From Erinaceus europaeus (Eukaryota; Chordata; Mammalia; Eulipotyphla; Erinaceidae): DNA of 64,000 bases. The notes under the pieces are model-generated. The model was not told the origin of the DNA. It saw only the letters and a list, made by a program, of their open reading frames with translations, and did no database searches. The position numbers and the translations under genes are program-made. Below are positions 44,811 to 54,924 of this stretch, in pieces (position 1 is the first letter of the stretch; the number at the start of each line of letters is the position of its first letter). The stretch lies in the NCBI RefSeq assembly GCF_950295315.1, contig NC_080168.1:63201838-63265837 (forward strand), read 5' to 3'.

Positions 44811-45584
44811 TAAACACAAGTGCCTGGATCACTAGCCACAGGTATATCACAAATGCATTGCAGCTTCCAAAAGCACTTGGTTCCTCCCTATGCTCTGTGC
44901 CATCCAAATCTAGACATGCATGATCCCATCAGGCCACGTCTGTCTGCTACAAAGGCAACTGCTATTTGGTTCTGGCTTTTATTTTCTTACCCTCTATTAC
45001 AACACACCCCCCCCGGAATTTTTTTCTCCTCTCTTTTTTCAGTTTTCTCCCCTACAGAGAGACACCCCTCGTGTGTGGCAGATAACTTACGAGTGCCCAG
45101 GGAAGTTTGGTGGCTCAGTTTCCTATGTGAGAGGTTTAGTGTGCAGAAGCTGCACAGAAGCTAATGAGGTGTCTCACTGCTTGCTTGCTTGCTCTCCAGC
45201 AGCTCATGGTGATGAAAAATAAAGCCACGCTTCCGGCTACCTGCCAGCCGGCCTGCCTGGTGCCTTTCATGCTACCTTCCCTTAGAGTGTGGCAGCATTG
45301 GCTGAAAGCAGACTCAAAAACAAGAGACAGCCGTTAAATCATCTTCAAAACCCATTCTGGCCCCACCTCTGACAAATCAGAGCAAAAGGAGGGGTGGGGG
45401 TGAGGGGGACTCAGCATTTCTTGAGCACTTTGCTCTGTGCCTTGCAACGTGCCAGGGCTCTCCCATTGCATGTGTTAGTCGTGACCTGAGGGAACTGAGG
45501 CATAACTAGGAAGCAGGGTCCTGTGAGCTGTCTTTCCCAGATGGAGGGCAGGTGGGCTGACAACACTGTGACATCTTAGGACAG
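44811..45584. other. Unique sequence, no gene supported
   Basis: It contains AATAAA at 45219 preceded by CAG-rich unique text, but no LTR boundary or exon could be supported. Confidence 0.4.
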
Positions 45585-46010
45585 ACTCACATCTATCTCT
45601 TCAATGTGTGTCACTACACCACACCCACCACTAAGTATCCCTCCCCTCCCAGCAGAGTCCACTGTCCCCCCACCGTTGCCCCCCCCATCCCTGCCCCACC
45701 GTAAACTCAGCCGAACATACGGAATCTGAGGGGGAGAGGGGTGCGGTTTTGGTTTGATTTTGCCTCTGTCTGTGTTTTGGGTATCTGTATTCCACACATG
45801 AGTCCTCTGCCCCCGGTTGGTTGCCTTCCCCTTTCTGAGTCATTCCCCTTCTCACAACACTCCTCCACATTCCTCCACATTTGTTGCAAATGGCAAAGAT
45901 CTAGTCTTTCCATGGCTGAGCTGTGCCCTATCATGCATAGACCCCAAGTTGGCCATCCTCCCCTCTCTCCACTGGGCACTTAGGTTGTCCCCATAGCTCG
46001 GCTTGAACCT
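45585..46010 (-). mobile_element. L1 3'-region fragment (antisense)
   Basis: 'CACCACACCCACCACTAAGT', 'TTCTGAGTCATTCCCCTTCT' and 'CATGGCTGAGCTGTGCCCTA' then 'GGGCACTTAGGTTGTCCCCA' follow the familiar antisense L1 3' order. A short SINE scrap (GGCTTGAACCTGGATCCTTGC) adjoins at 46001. Confidence 0.55.
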
Positions 46011-46035
46011 GGATCCTTGCACACCGTAATGGAGG

Positions 46036-46582
46036 GATGTCCAGACTTCCTCCAGTCACTGCACCAGGAAGACAGAATACCTACTGTGAGTGCAAATGCA
46101 CCCAAGATCTTTGATCAAATTTGCAAGACCTTAGAGAGGTCCAGGATCAAGGCTAGAGGGGCTGGAGGGAGCGCTCACGTCCCAGCTAGTTTTGGGAGGC
46201 CAGCATTGCCCTGGAAGCAAACACAAAGTGAAGAGTTTGAGGTTTGAGAGAGGACAGAAATCCAGAGGACTGTAGGCATGGGGCATTCTGGTGTGTGGGA
46301 ATGAGGTCTAGGAGGAGAGCCTGAGGGGTGAAGAGCCTTGGGGCGGGGCGGGGTGACCTGTCTTGTGCTGAAGGGGGTCACCCTGGCCGGGGCACTGAGA
46401 CTGAGGGTACTGGGGCAGAGGCAAAGTGGGGAGCCCAGAAGGATGCTGCTGCAAGAATCCAGGCTAGAGGTGGCGTGGGCTGGGCAGTGGCCAGAGTCAG
46501 CCCCATCAGCCGGTGGGTGACTGGATGCGGCGCACCAGAAAAGGGGAAGTGCCAAACTGGGCCACTCTTTTGCTGTTGTTTT
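46036..46582. other. Unique sequence, no gene supported
   Basis: GC-rich unique text with a GGGGCGGGGCGGGG patch at 46339-46352. Confidence 0.45.
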
Positions 46583-46780
46583 TTAAATATTTTTGTTTGT
46601 TATTAAATAGAGAAGAGAGGAATTGAGAGGGGAGAAGGAGATGGAGATGGAAAAAGACACCTGCCGCCCTGCTCTACCACTCATGAAGCTTTCCCCCTGC
46701 AGGTGGGAAGCAGGAGCTTGAACCTGGGTCCTTGCACACTGTAATGTGAGCACTGAACCAGCTGTGCCCCCACCTGGCCC
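46583..46780 (-). mobile_element. tRNA-derived SINE, A-rich-tail type
   Basis: TTAAATATTTTTG, GA-rich body, CCCCCTGCAGGTGGGAAGC, CTTGAACCTGGGTCCTTGC, end CCCACCTGGCCC. Confidence 0.88.
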
Positions 46781-46991
46781 TAAACTGGGCGATTCTAACC
46801 TTCCAACCTGTGTGGGGAGTCCTGATGATATGGCAGGAGCTCACTGCTCCAAGTTCTTGAAAGTTGCTTTTGCCCTGCTCATTCAGTCTTCTAGGGGTTT
46901 GCTTTGTTTTGTTTGTCTGTGAGGAGCTGGAGGGTGGAAGTGTTGTTCCCCGAGGGTGGGAGACCGGGTGAAGGGTGGGCTTAGAGGGCAT

Positions 46992-47002
46992 GAAGGGGCA
47001 AG
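46992..47002. repeat. Left target-site duplication of the LINE
   Basis: GAAGGGGCAAG here is repeated exactly at 49262-49272. Element sequence begins at the very next base, where the inverted endonuclease-side codons end. Confidence 0.88.
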
Positions 47003-47122
47003 AACGCGTTTGGCAAAGGACAGCCCCTCAACATTAAGTTGGAGAACTCGAAGAGCAGAACCAACAGCTTGAAAGCTGTCAGGAGCTGCTTGTTGCTGGC
47101 TTTGAAAGTGACTGGGATCCAT
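47003..47122 (-). pseudogene. LINE ORF start with endonuclease N-terminus, inverted fragment
   Basis: The minus strand reads 40 codons from ATG at 47122 to the target-site boundary at 47003. The first 22 residues are Gln-rich. Residues 23-40 (ALRVLQLNVEGLSFAKRV) match the start of an apurinic-type endonuclease domain, in which the Asn of the LN-E-G block is an active-site residue. The frame then runs out into host flank. About 33 bases upstream of this ATG (47123-47155) may be the element's 5' UTR. The remaining endonuclease is missing. Confidence 0.8.
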
Positions 47123-48354
47123 GTGGATTCAGTCGGCTAGGAAGGATCGTCAGTTTCCCCAATGAATGGGTACTCACGAGATGCACCACGGGAAGGTCTA
47201 TCCAATGCATCCCTAAAGCAGTATGATGAGTCGGGCGACCCAGATGTGGCTGACCATCTCATTGCCTCCCTGGATGCAGCACGCCAAGCCCGCTGGCAAC
47301 AACTCACGGAATGTCTGAACTTCACCCACTCAAGTAGGAAGGCCTGGAAGCTTCTTCACAGACTGGGTGCCGGTAGCCAACCCCCTCCCGTCTCCCATCC
47401 TCCCATATCTCCAAACTCAGTGGCCAGTCACCTAACTCAAGTTGGACATGCTAAGATCGACCCAGTCTGGAAAAGAGAAATTTCCCATGAGTGGTCATGC
47501 CACTTCCGGTTATCTTGTCCATCTCCAAAACTCTCTCCCTTTACACTGTCTGAACTGGAAGACGCTTTGAAGAGGGTTAAACCGGGAACAGCTGCTGGCT
47601 ATGATAACATCACCCCAGAACTCATTCTTAACCTGGGTCCCGCGGCAAAGAAGTGGCTCACTTCATTCCTGTCCCACATCTTGGAATCTGAGTCTATGCC
47701 CAAAGTTTGGCGTTGTGCGAAGATTATAGCGGTTTTGAAACCAAAGAAAGACCCAACACTGGCCGCCAGCTATAGACCAATTTCTCTCCTCTCCGTGTGT
47801 TACAAACTCCTTGAGAGGCTGCTTCTGTCACGTATTTCTCATCTTACAGAGAAATTCCTATCACCCGCCCAAGCTGGTTTCCTCTCAGGAAGATCTACCT
47901 GCGAACAAGCCCTGGCCCTCTCAACTTACATTGAAAATGGATTCCAGAAGAATTTAAAGACGGGTGCTGTCTTTGTTGATCTCACAGCAGCCTATGACAA
48001 GGTCTGGCACCGTGGTCTCCTAGTCAAGATCTCAAGATGCCTGCCTCCATGGGTGGCCAACACTATATCGTTTCTTCTCCAAAACAGAAGATTCCGGGTG
48101 CATTTGGGTGACAAGTCTAGCAGATGGAGACTTGTCTCAAGTGGCCTCCCCCAGGGCTCTGTTCTGGCTCCTATGCTATTTAATATTTACATCAATGACC
48201 TCCCAGAAACTTCTTCAAGGAAGTTCATCTACGCCGATGACATCTGCTGTGCAACTCAGGCATCCAAGTTCGACATCCTCGAGGAAACACTCACAAAAGA
48301 CATGTCTCTGATATCTGATTACTGTAAAAAATGGCGACTAATCCCTAGCACTGC

Positions 48355-48360
48355 AAAAAA
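48355..48360 (+). other. Frame-shifting A6 run in the LINE ORF
   Basis: Upstream the frame reads STAKNGII. Downstream the phase that gives VFHLYHASASREL and then LGNTRIRH begins right after this run. One extra A here accounts for the break. It could be a true mutation or a homopolymer error in the assembly. Confidence 0.75.
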
Positions 48361-49118
48361 CGGTATCATCTGTTTTCCATCTATACCATGCCTCGGCCTC
48401 GCGTGAGCTTAATGTGCAGCTTGGCAATACGAGAATCCGGCATGAAGCCCAGCCAGTCTATCTTGGCGTTACTCTCGATCGCACTCTGTCATTTCACAAA
48501 CATCTCATAAAAACTGCAGCAAAGGTGGGCGCGAGGAATAACATCATTGCAAGACTGGCCAGCTCCTTATGGGGCGCGAGCGCTTCCACACTACGATCAT
48601 CATCTCTGGCATTATGCTATTCCACTGCAGAATACTGTGCCCCAGTATGGTTCCGTAGCCCCCATGTCCACTTGGTCGATTCCAAATTATATTCCTCCGT
48701 GAGGATAATTTCTGGAACCATCCGTTCCACCCCGGTTCCATGGCTGCCGGTTCTTAGCAACATCGCCCCGCCAGATATTCGTCGGGATGCGGCATCATCT
48801 AAGTTCATTTCCCACGTCTACGCTCGACCGGACCTGCCAATATACGCGGATATCTTCGCCTACCCTGTCCAACGCTTGACGTCTCTTCACCCAATCTGGT
48901 CCCCTATGCCTACACTGAACTTCTCTGTTCAAGTCTCTTGGAAACAGAGTTGGCAGTCAGCTGAGGTAAAGAACAAACACCTCATCACAGACCCCTGCGA
49001 GCGTCAACCCGGCTTTGACCTAGCACGTTATGATTGGGCCCTCCTCAATCGCTATGGAACAGGCCATGGCCGGTGCGCCGCTATGTTCCATTGCTGGGGA
49101 GCCAGAGACAACCTGAAC

Positions 49119-49166
49119 TGCCCCTGCGGCTACAGACAGACTATGACCCACATAGTCAACGACTGC
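49119..49166 (+). other. C-terminal Cys/His motif of the LINE protein
   Basis: The codons give CPCGYRQTMTHIVNDC, a C-x-C-x8-H-x4-C arrangement that could bind zinc. It lies downstream of the thumb, near the protein end, and is a feature of this LINE group as I know it. Confidence 0.75.
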
Positions 49167-49261
49167 CACCTCTCCAGATTCAAAGGAGGTCTCGAAACTT
49201 TACATCAGGCTCAACCTGACGCTGTTGACTGGCTACGGAAGAAGGGCAAACGCTAGAAGAA

Positions 49262-49272
49262 GAAGGGGCAAG
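49262..49272. repeat. Right target-site duplication of the LINE
   Basis: GAAGGGGCAAG, identical to 46992-47002. The element's AAGAA tail directly precedes it, so 1-3 bases of the junction are ambiguous. Confidence 0.88.
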
Positions 49273-49555
49273 GGAACCAGGCAGCTGGGTCTTGGCTGGG
49301 CTGGAGACAGTGCAGAGGTCTACTGGGGGGAGAAGGGACAAGGTTGGAAGGGAGCACAGATGCAGGAGAGAATGGGGCCAAGACCAGGGCCATCTAGTTT
49401 TTAAACATGAGAACATACATCCCAGGAGACGTGGGGACATGCAGCAGGAGAGCGCTGAGCTAGGGTGCTGAGGACCCCAGTCCCATCCCTGACACCACAA
49501 ATGCTAGAGCAGTACTCTCTTTCTTACTAATATGTCTGTAAGAATGATAGAAAAT

Positions 49556-49756
49556 AGGGGTTAGGCAGTGGTGCACCTGGTTGAGCAAACACGTTACAGT
49601 GCATCATCACCCAGGTTCAAGTCCCCTGCTCCCACCTGCTTCAGGAGCAGTGAAACAGGTCTGCAGGTGTCTCTTTATCCCTCCTTCTCTATCTCCCCCA
49701 CCCCCTCAGCTTCTCTCTATCTCTATGCAAAATAAATAAATGAAAATAGTGTTATT
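49556..49756 (+). mobile_element. tRNA-derived SINE, A-rich-tail type, with TSD
   Basis: GGGGTTAGGCAGTGGTGCACC head, CAGGTTCAAGTCCCC box B, CT-rich body and AAATAAATAAATG tail. AAGAATGATA lies on both sides (about 49540 and 49760). Confidence 0.92.
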
Positions 49757-49929
49757 TTAAAGAATGATAAAAACATATGAGGACAAACTATCGGAGATGA
49801 CAGAGGAGCAGCCAAGGAGCTCAACACCCCTGGAGTGGAGCAGGGAAGGTGTTGGACAGTGGAGGAAAGGAAGGGACCCCATATGGGTTGCTGAGGGGGC
49901 TGGGTGAGAGACAGCCAAGAACTCACTAG

Positions 49930-50255
49930 CTTTTTTTTTTTTTTGCTTCCAGGGTTATTTCTGGGGCACCATGAATTCACTGCTCCTGGAGGCTATTTTT
50001 CCCCTTTTGTTGCCTTTGTTGTTTTATTGTTATTGTTATTATTGCTGTCATTGTTGTTGGATAGAACAGAGAGAAATGGAGAGAGGAGGAGAAGACAGAG
50101 AGGGGGAGAGAGAGATAGACACCTGCAGACCTGTTTCACTGCTGTGAAGCAACCCTCCTGCAGGTGGGGAGCCGGGGGCTCGTACAGGGATCCTTACGCT
50201 GGTCCTTGTGCTTTGCGCCATGTGCACTTAACCCGCTGCTCTACTGCTCGGCCCC
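49930..50255 (-). mobile_element. tRNA-derived SINE, CAA-rich type with 3' module
   Basis: T run, TTCCAGGGTTATTTCTGG, CTCCTGGAGGC (module edge), TTG-rich tract, GGATAGAACAGAGAGAAATGG, head complement ending CTACTGCTCGGCCCC. Confidence 0.95.
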
Positions 50256-50559
50256 CTCACCGGCCATTTTGAAAAGAGCTACTTGGCCGAGAGGGAGAGA
50301 TGAAAGATGGAGTGTGCTGGGTTGACCAGAGATCAAGCAAAGGAGAACAGAGCGAGTGCACATGAGTAACTTCTGAGAGTCTTTACACAGAACAGCCGTT
50401 AAGCAGCAGCCAGAGAACATGCGGGCGAGGGTGCTGGGGCCTTGAGGGCTTGGGGATGGCTTTGATTTTTGACTTAAAGGAGGATGAAGCCACCGATCTC
50501 CATGTGCTGTTGGAAACAGAAGAACAGGGAGAACTCAGCACAGGAATGAGGAGCAATGG
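50256..50559. other. Unique sequence, no gene seen
   Basis: No repeat or exon recognised. Confidence 0.45.
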
Positions 50560-50836
50560 GGGATGGGCAGTGGCACACCCTGTTGAGCACATATAGCACT
50601 AAGCGCAAGGACCTGCATGAGGATTCAGGTTCGAGCCTCTACTCCCCACCTGCAGGGGGTTGCTTCACAAGTGGTGAAGCAGGTCTGCAGGTGTTTCCCT
50701 TACACTCCCTGTCTATCTCTCCTCCTCTCTCTGTCCTATTTAATCAAAATGAAAAAAAAATGGTTGCCAGGAGTAGGGGATTTGTAGTGTGGCCACTGAG
50801 CCCCGGAGATAGCCTTCTAGGCAAAAAAAGGAGCTG
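50560..50836 (+). mobile_element. tRNA-derived SINE, CAA-type with 3' module
   Basis: GGGGATGGGCAGTGGCACACC head, CAGGTTCGAGCC box B, body, a diverged module ('GGTTGCCAGGAGTAGGGG' to 'TAGCCTTCTAGGC') and an A tail. Confidence 0.88.
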
Positions 50837-51593
50837 CATGCATGAGTGAGCTCCAGGTGCAGAGAGGACTGTGGAGGGGGCTGGATGTAGCTGTGTGGGG
50901 GTAATGGGGGGCATCCTTTGGGGGCGTTCTCTTCTGGTGACATCTGTCTTCTCAGGGAACGCAGGGAAAGGCCCTGAGCCTGGAGGGAAGGTCGAGGCAG
51001 AGAGGGTGTGAGAAGGCTGGCACCCAGAGTACAGGGCCTCCCTCCTGGCTGGACTGAGGGGAGCCTGGTGCCCACCTGGCCACCATTGCAGGGACTCCCC
51101 CACTCCCACCCCCATGTCGAGAGTTGTGGAAGCTGCCAGATACCACCCCTGGGGCTCCAGATTGCTCAGTAGCCTGCAGCCCTCTCTCTCCTGAGAAACC
51201 AAAACCCAACCCCATTTTCTCCTCTCAAGGACAGTGAGCTGGGAGTGGGGAGCCTGGGTGTTACACCAGACAGGCGAGGGCCCAGGCTGACCCAGCTGCA
51301 GCATCATCTCGCTGCATACACTCAACCAGTGGGGGAATCTGTGCAGGACCTAGGACTTTCCAGGCCTCTCCTGGGCTGTGTGTGCTCTACACCAGGCTGG
51401 CGTGTGGGTGCCTCCAAGCTCTCCTGGCAGGTGACCATCCATGCAGGTCTTGTTCCATCTGCCCGGATCCCATCCTCTGGGCCCAAATTGCAAGTTATAC
51501 TCACACAAGTGATTCTGGCCTTTTAGCCAAGGGCCTCTAAACTCAACAGAATCTTCTGCTAACATCCAATAAGCAAGGAAAAAAGTGGGAGAG
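50837..51593. other. Unique sequence, no gene supported
   Basis: A 193-codon minus-strand open frame (50744-51325) runs into the SINE 3' module and shows no domain; treated as chance. Confidence 0.5.
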
Positions 51594-51850
51594 GCCAGGC
51601 ACATGTTACCATGCACAAGGACCCAGGTTCAAATCTCACTTCCCACCCTCAGGGGGGAGCTTCACAAGCAGTGAAGCAGGTCTGCACTTGTCTCCCTGTC
51701 TCTCTCCCTCTCTATCTCCCCTTCCCTCCCAATTTCTCTCTATTTGTTCTCTCACAGAAAGGGGAATATGCCCTCTGGGAGCAGTGGATTCATAGTGCAG
51801 GCACCAGGCCTGTGCTACACTAAGCAATAACCCTGGTGGCAATAAACATG
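51594..51850 (+). mobile_element. tRNA-derived SINE, 5'-truncated, with 3' module
   Basis: GGCCAGGCACATGTTACCATG, CCCAGGTTCAAATCTC box B, CT-rich body, 'GCAGTGGATTCATAGTGCAG' and AATAACCCTGGTGGC. Confidence 0.87.
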
Positions 51851-51879
51851 TCTTAACTTTTTTAAAAAATGAGAAAGAA

Positions 51880-52122
51880 GCTGGGAGATGACTCATCAGG
51901 TCAAGCACACACTTTACTACACAGGAGGACCTGGGTTCAAGCCCCCAGCCACCACATGGGAGCACCATGTGGAGAGAAACTCCCCAAGCACCGAAGTGGC
52001 AGTGTAGTGTCTCTCTTTGCCCCTTTCTCCCTACCTCTCTAGTCTCTCGCCTCTGTCTGGAGGAAAGAGTTTGCTAGGAGGGGTGGGATTATGCCGGCAC
52101 CAAACCCTGGTGGGAAAGTAAA
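51880..52122 (+). mobile_element. SINE, 'gggagcaccatgg' family, near full length
   Basis: 'GCTGGGAGATGACTCATCAG' head, CTGGGTTCAAGCCCCC box B, ATGGGAGCACCATGTGG, CT-rich body and a module-like 3' end. Best example of this family here. Confidence 0.82.
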
Positions 52123-52885
52123 GGGAAGAGCCACAGATTCAAGGTCCCACACGTGGCTCACAGTATGGCTGGCGTCCTGTGCTCCTAGCACTGGCCCTGA
52201 TGGTTCCTCCTGTGGGGTGCAGAGTTCCAGTCTGTGGGGTCTTAGGAGATGGAGCAGGACACCTGGCCCCTCCCTCAGCCTTCTGTGCCTTTCTCTACCT
52301 CACATGGCTGGGTTACCTGCAGAGGGACAGATGGCCAGTTCACAGCTTCACCTGCCACCGCTTCCTGTGGGGTAAGCAGAGGGAGGACTGAGGAGGAAGG
52401 TGAGGTAGGGCTGGGGGGCACCATACCTGTCACGTGACTCTTACCAAGGACAAGAGCGGGAGTGCCCTTGGAAAGGAGCTGAAACAGAGGCTCCAGCAGT
52501 GGTGACACCCTGCCTGCCCTTTTGTGAGCCTATAGTGGGCCCTCCTTTCCTTATCCTCCATGAAGTGAGGAGGGAGTTCACGAGTGCCCAGTCCCCCCCC
52601 CCACCTCTCCTGCCTGTGGGATCTGGCAAGGTGTTCCTGTACTCTTCTCTCTTCTCTGTACCCTGAGCTTCCCATAGCCCACTCCAGCTAAGGAGAGTTG
52701 GTTTGTGAAGAGAAGATCCCTTCAAAGACATCCCCCAAACCGCTTCCTCTCACCCTTGGCCCTGAGAGCAGGGAGGGATGAGGAGAGCACTCTGACCTCC
52801 AGCCCAGAAGTGGAGGCAGGCATGGGAGGAAGAGTGGATGGATGGAGGGAGGTGGTGGGGAGGAAGACAGTGAGGAAGTAAGAAG
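52123..52885. other. Unique sequence, no gene supported
   Basis: Overlapping chance frames on both strands. No repeat recognised. Confidence 0.45.
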
Positions 52886-53156
52886 GGGCCGGGCAGTGGT
52901 GCATCCAGTTAAGTGTACAGGTTATCAAACCAAGGATCCCAGGGCTCAAGCCCCTGCTCCCCACCTGCAGGGGGAAGCTTCATGAGTGGTGAAGCAGGTG
53001 TGCAGGTGTCTATCTTTTTCTCTCCTCCTCTGTTCTCAATTTCTCTGTGTTCTATCTAATAAAATAGAAAGAATGGCTTCTGGAGCAGTGCCTGCACTGA
53101 GCACCAGCTATAACCCTGGAGGCAGAAAGAAAGAAAGAAAGAAAGAAGAAAGGAAG
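52886..53156 (+). mobile_element. tRNA-derived SINE with 3' module and (GAAA)n tail
   Basis: GGGGCCGGGCAGTGGTGCATC head, GGGCTCAAGCCCC box B, body, CCCTGGAGGC and a GAAA/GGAA tail. Confidence 0.92.
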
Positions 53157-53925
53157 GAAGAAGTGAGAGATACCATGTCTGAGGAACCCTTGTCCTTGGA
53201 CTCCTTGCCATAGAAACCCACTGCGCTCTTTCTGGAGGGAGGGAGGGAGGGGCTTGTCTTAGCTGATACCCTCCACAAGGGTGTTAGGGGAGCAGACAGA
53301 TGAGCCCAGGGTTCCCTGGCTGTGTGGGTGAGCTGGGGGAGACTGGCCAAACTCAACATTTTGTATCTAAGACCTCCACCCTCTCAGAACTCCCAGGAAG
53401 CAAAAAACTCTCAGACAGTTGTCTCAAATCAGGGAGTTTCCAGCTTCACAACTTAAGTCCCTGGCGGGTGGCCAGGGTATGAAAGGAGCTGGGATGGGGG
53501 ATGCTACTTCCGTGTTCAGGTCTGTGTCAGGACCTGACTGTCACCCATGAGTTCAGGGCTCAGGTCCTGAGTGCCCGCTGTTCCCTGGTGTTGTCTTCAC
53601 GTGTCTCTGGGTTTTGTCTCCAGTGCAAGGACAGGTCTGGAAGGTTCTGGAAGGTTCTTTGCATCCACCCACACCTACTGGCAGGGAGAGGGAGGCACTG
53701 TGTGGTGGTAGTGGGGTCCAGGAAGCCCTTCTGGACCACAGCGCCCCCACCCCCCACCACCACATTGTCCCCAGCTGGGCTGGACGTGGACACAATGAAA
53801 GCCAGAGGAAATGGAGCAGCTCTGAAAGGCAGCCAAGCCCAGCCCAGCCCACCAAAAACATCAGGAGCAGAAGCTGGCTATGCCAGGAACCCAGGAGCCA
53901 TTCATTAGAAGGGAGGGGAGAGGAG
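53157..53925. other. Unique sequence, no gene supported
   Basis: Includes 'GGTTCTGGAAGGTTCTTTGC' small duplications at about 53640. Open frames 53501-54026 on both strands lack domains. Confidence 0.45.
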
Positions 53926-53926
53926 G

Positions 53927-54112
53927 CCAGGAAGTGGTGCTCCTGGTAGAGCACACACATTATAGTGCACAAGGACCTGTGTTCAAGCCATAGCCCCCAC
54001 CTGCAGGAGGGCAGCTTCATGAGCAATGAAGAGGTCTGCAGGTGTCTCTCTGTCTCCTTCTCCCTCCTCTATTTCTGTCTGTCTGTTTCTGAAATAAAGT
54101 AATAAAATAAAA
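53927..54112 (+). mobile_element. tRNA-derived SINE, A-rich-tail type
   Basis: 'AGGAAGTGGTGCTCCTGGTA' head, GTGTTCAAGCCATAG, CACCTGCAGGAGGGCAGC, tail AATAAAGTAATAAAATAAA. Confidence 0.87.
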
Positions 54113-54312
54113 TATTGTGCACATGTTACAATGCGCAAGGACCCAGGTTCGATCCCTTGGTCTCCACCTGCAGGGGGAAAGCTTCACAAGTGGTGAAGCA
54201 GTGCTGCAGGTGTCTCTGTGACTCTCTCCCTCTTTATCACTCTGTTCCCTCTTGATTTCTACCTGTGTCTATCCAATAAATAAATATAATTTAAAATGAT
54301 TACATTAAAAAT
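54113..54312 (+). mobile_element. tRNA-derived SINE, A-rich-tail type (head truncated)
   Basis: Starts inside the head (TTGTGCACATGTTACAATGCG), CAGGTTCGATCCC box B, tail CAATAAATAAATATAA. It follows the previous copy directly, as if inserted at its A-rich tail. Confidence 0.9.
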
Positions 54313-54924
54313 AAAATATTTTAAAAGAAAGGGGAGGAGAGCAGAGTAGACTCCCGAAGTCCACAGGATCTCAGGGAAGCCACGGACAAGGTAGGGTGGG
54401 GTGCCCCATGGGGAAACGTGGAACCCAGCCCCCACCCAACAAGGCTCCCTGAGGTGACACGGGGAACCAGGAGCCCTGTGGCCCCAAGGCCAGAGCCCAC
54501 TCCCTGGCTGAGATAGCACCCACTGAGAGTGGTGAAGCAAGTGTTCTAGAGAGAAAGAACCAAAGCAACTCACCCATAGCTCATGGGCTCTGGATGGAAT
54601 CCAGGGACACAGGCATGCATGCCCTGGGCTTTGCCGCTGAGCTGCATGGAGTGAGGGCAGTGAAGGGGACTGAGATACAGTGCCCCGTGTGGAAGGGCCA
54701 GGAACTGCAGCTTCTCGGGCTGGGAGACCAGAGCTCTCTGCAGGGGGGGCAGGCCTCCCGTGGGGCCTCCTGGAACCCTGACAACCCTACCCATCCCCGC
54801 CCCCCCACCCCACCCCCACCCCCGCAAAACAGCTCAGCCTGTCTTCATCCTATCAGTGTATCTGTGCCAATAGCCGCTTCTCTTTGGAAGGAGATGGCAC
54901 ACCCAAGCTTGAGATGTTTTATTC
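54313..54924. other. Unique sequence, no gene supported
   Basis: A C-rich stretch lies at 54796-54823. No coding signal. Confidence 0.45.

Larger units (their letters stand above)
47162..49256 (+). pseudogene. LINE reverse transcriptase ORF, single-frameshift copy
   Basis: This is the target-primed reverse transcriptase of the LINE. From 47162 the first frame runs 414 codons. Linker residues 1-120 are followed by fingers/palm with VLKPKKDPTL (191-200), SYRPISLL (203-210), the GFLSGRST block (239-246), FVDLTAAYD (271-279), GLPQGSVLAP (328-337) and YADD (357-360, bases 48230-48241). These include the catalytic aspartates. After the A6 run at 48355-48360 the frame continues in the next phase to TAG at 49254-49256, with a thumb (YLGVTLDRTLSFHKH), a conserved STAEYCAPVW block and a Cys/His motif (49119-49166). 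Removing one A would merge both phases, so a one-base insertion is inferred. ATG 47162 is only the first in-frame Met of the truncated segment. Confidence 0.88.
47003..49261 (+). mobile_element. Non-LTR retrotransposon (LINE), 5'-inverted and truncated copy
   Basis: The copy consists of an inverted 5' segment (47003 to about 47155, minus strand) and a direct 3' segment (about 47156-49261, plus strand). It is flanked by exact 11-bp direct repeats, and the 3' end has almost no UTR after the stop, only an AAGAA tail merging with the repeat. The reverse transcriptase is unlike mammalian L1 or BovB/RTE: its core reads YADDICCATQ and FVDLTAAYDKVWHRG, with an extended C-terminus carrying a Cys-rich CPCGY...C motif. 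The motif pattern resembles jockey/CR1-group LINEs of invertebrates and fish. The sequence has more CpG than its surroundings, as expected for a recent insertion. The clade is an inference from recalled motifs, not a phylogeny. Confidence 0.93.

Noticed and set aside
44940..45310. Possible LTR around AATAAA at 45219
   Set aside because: No terminal TG...CA pair, TATA box or target duplication could be placed.
50744..51325. 193-codon minus-strand open frame
   Set aside because: Its end runs through a SINE 3' module and no motif is visible.
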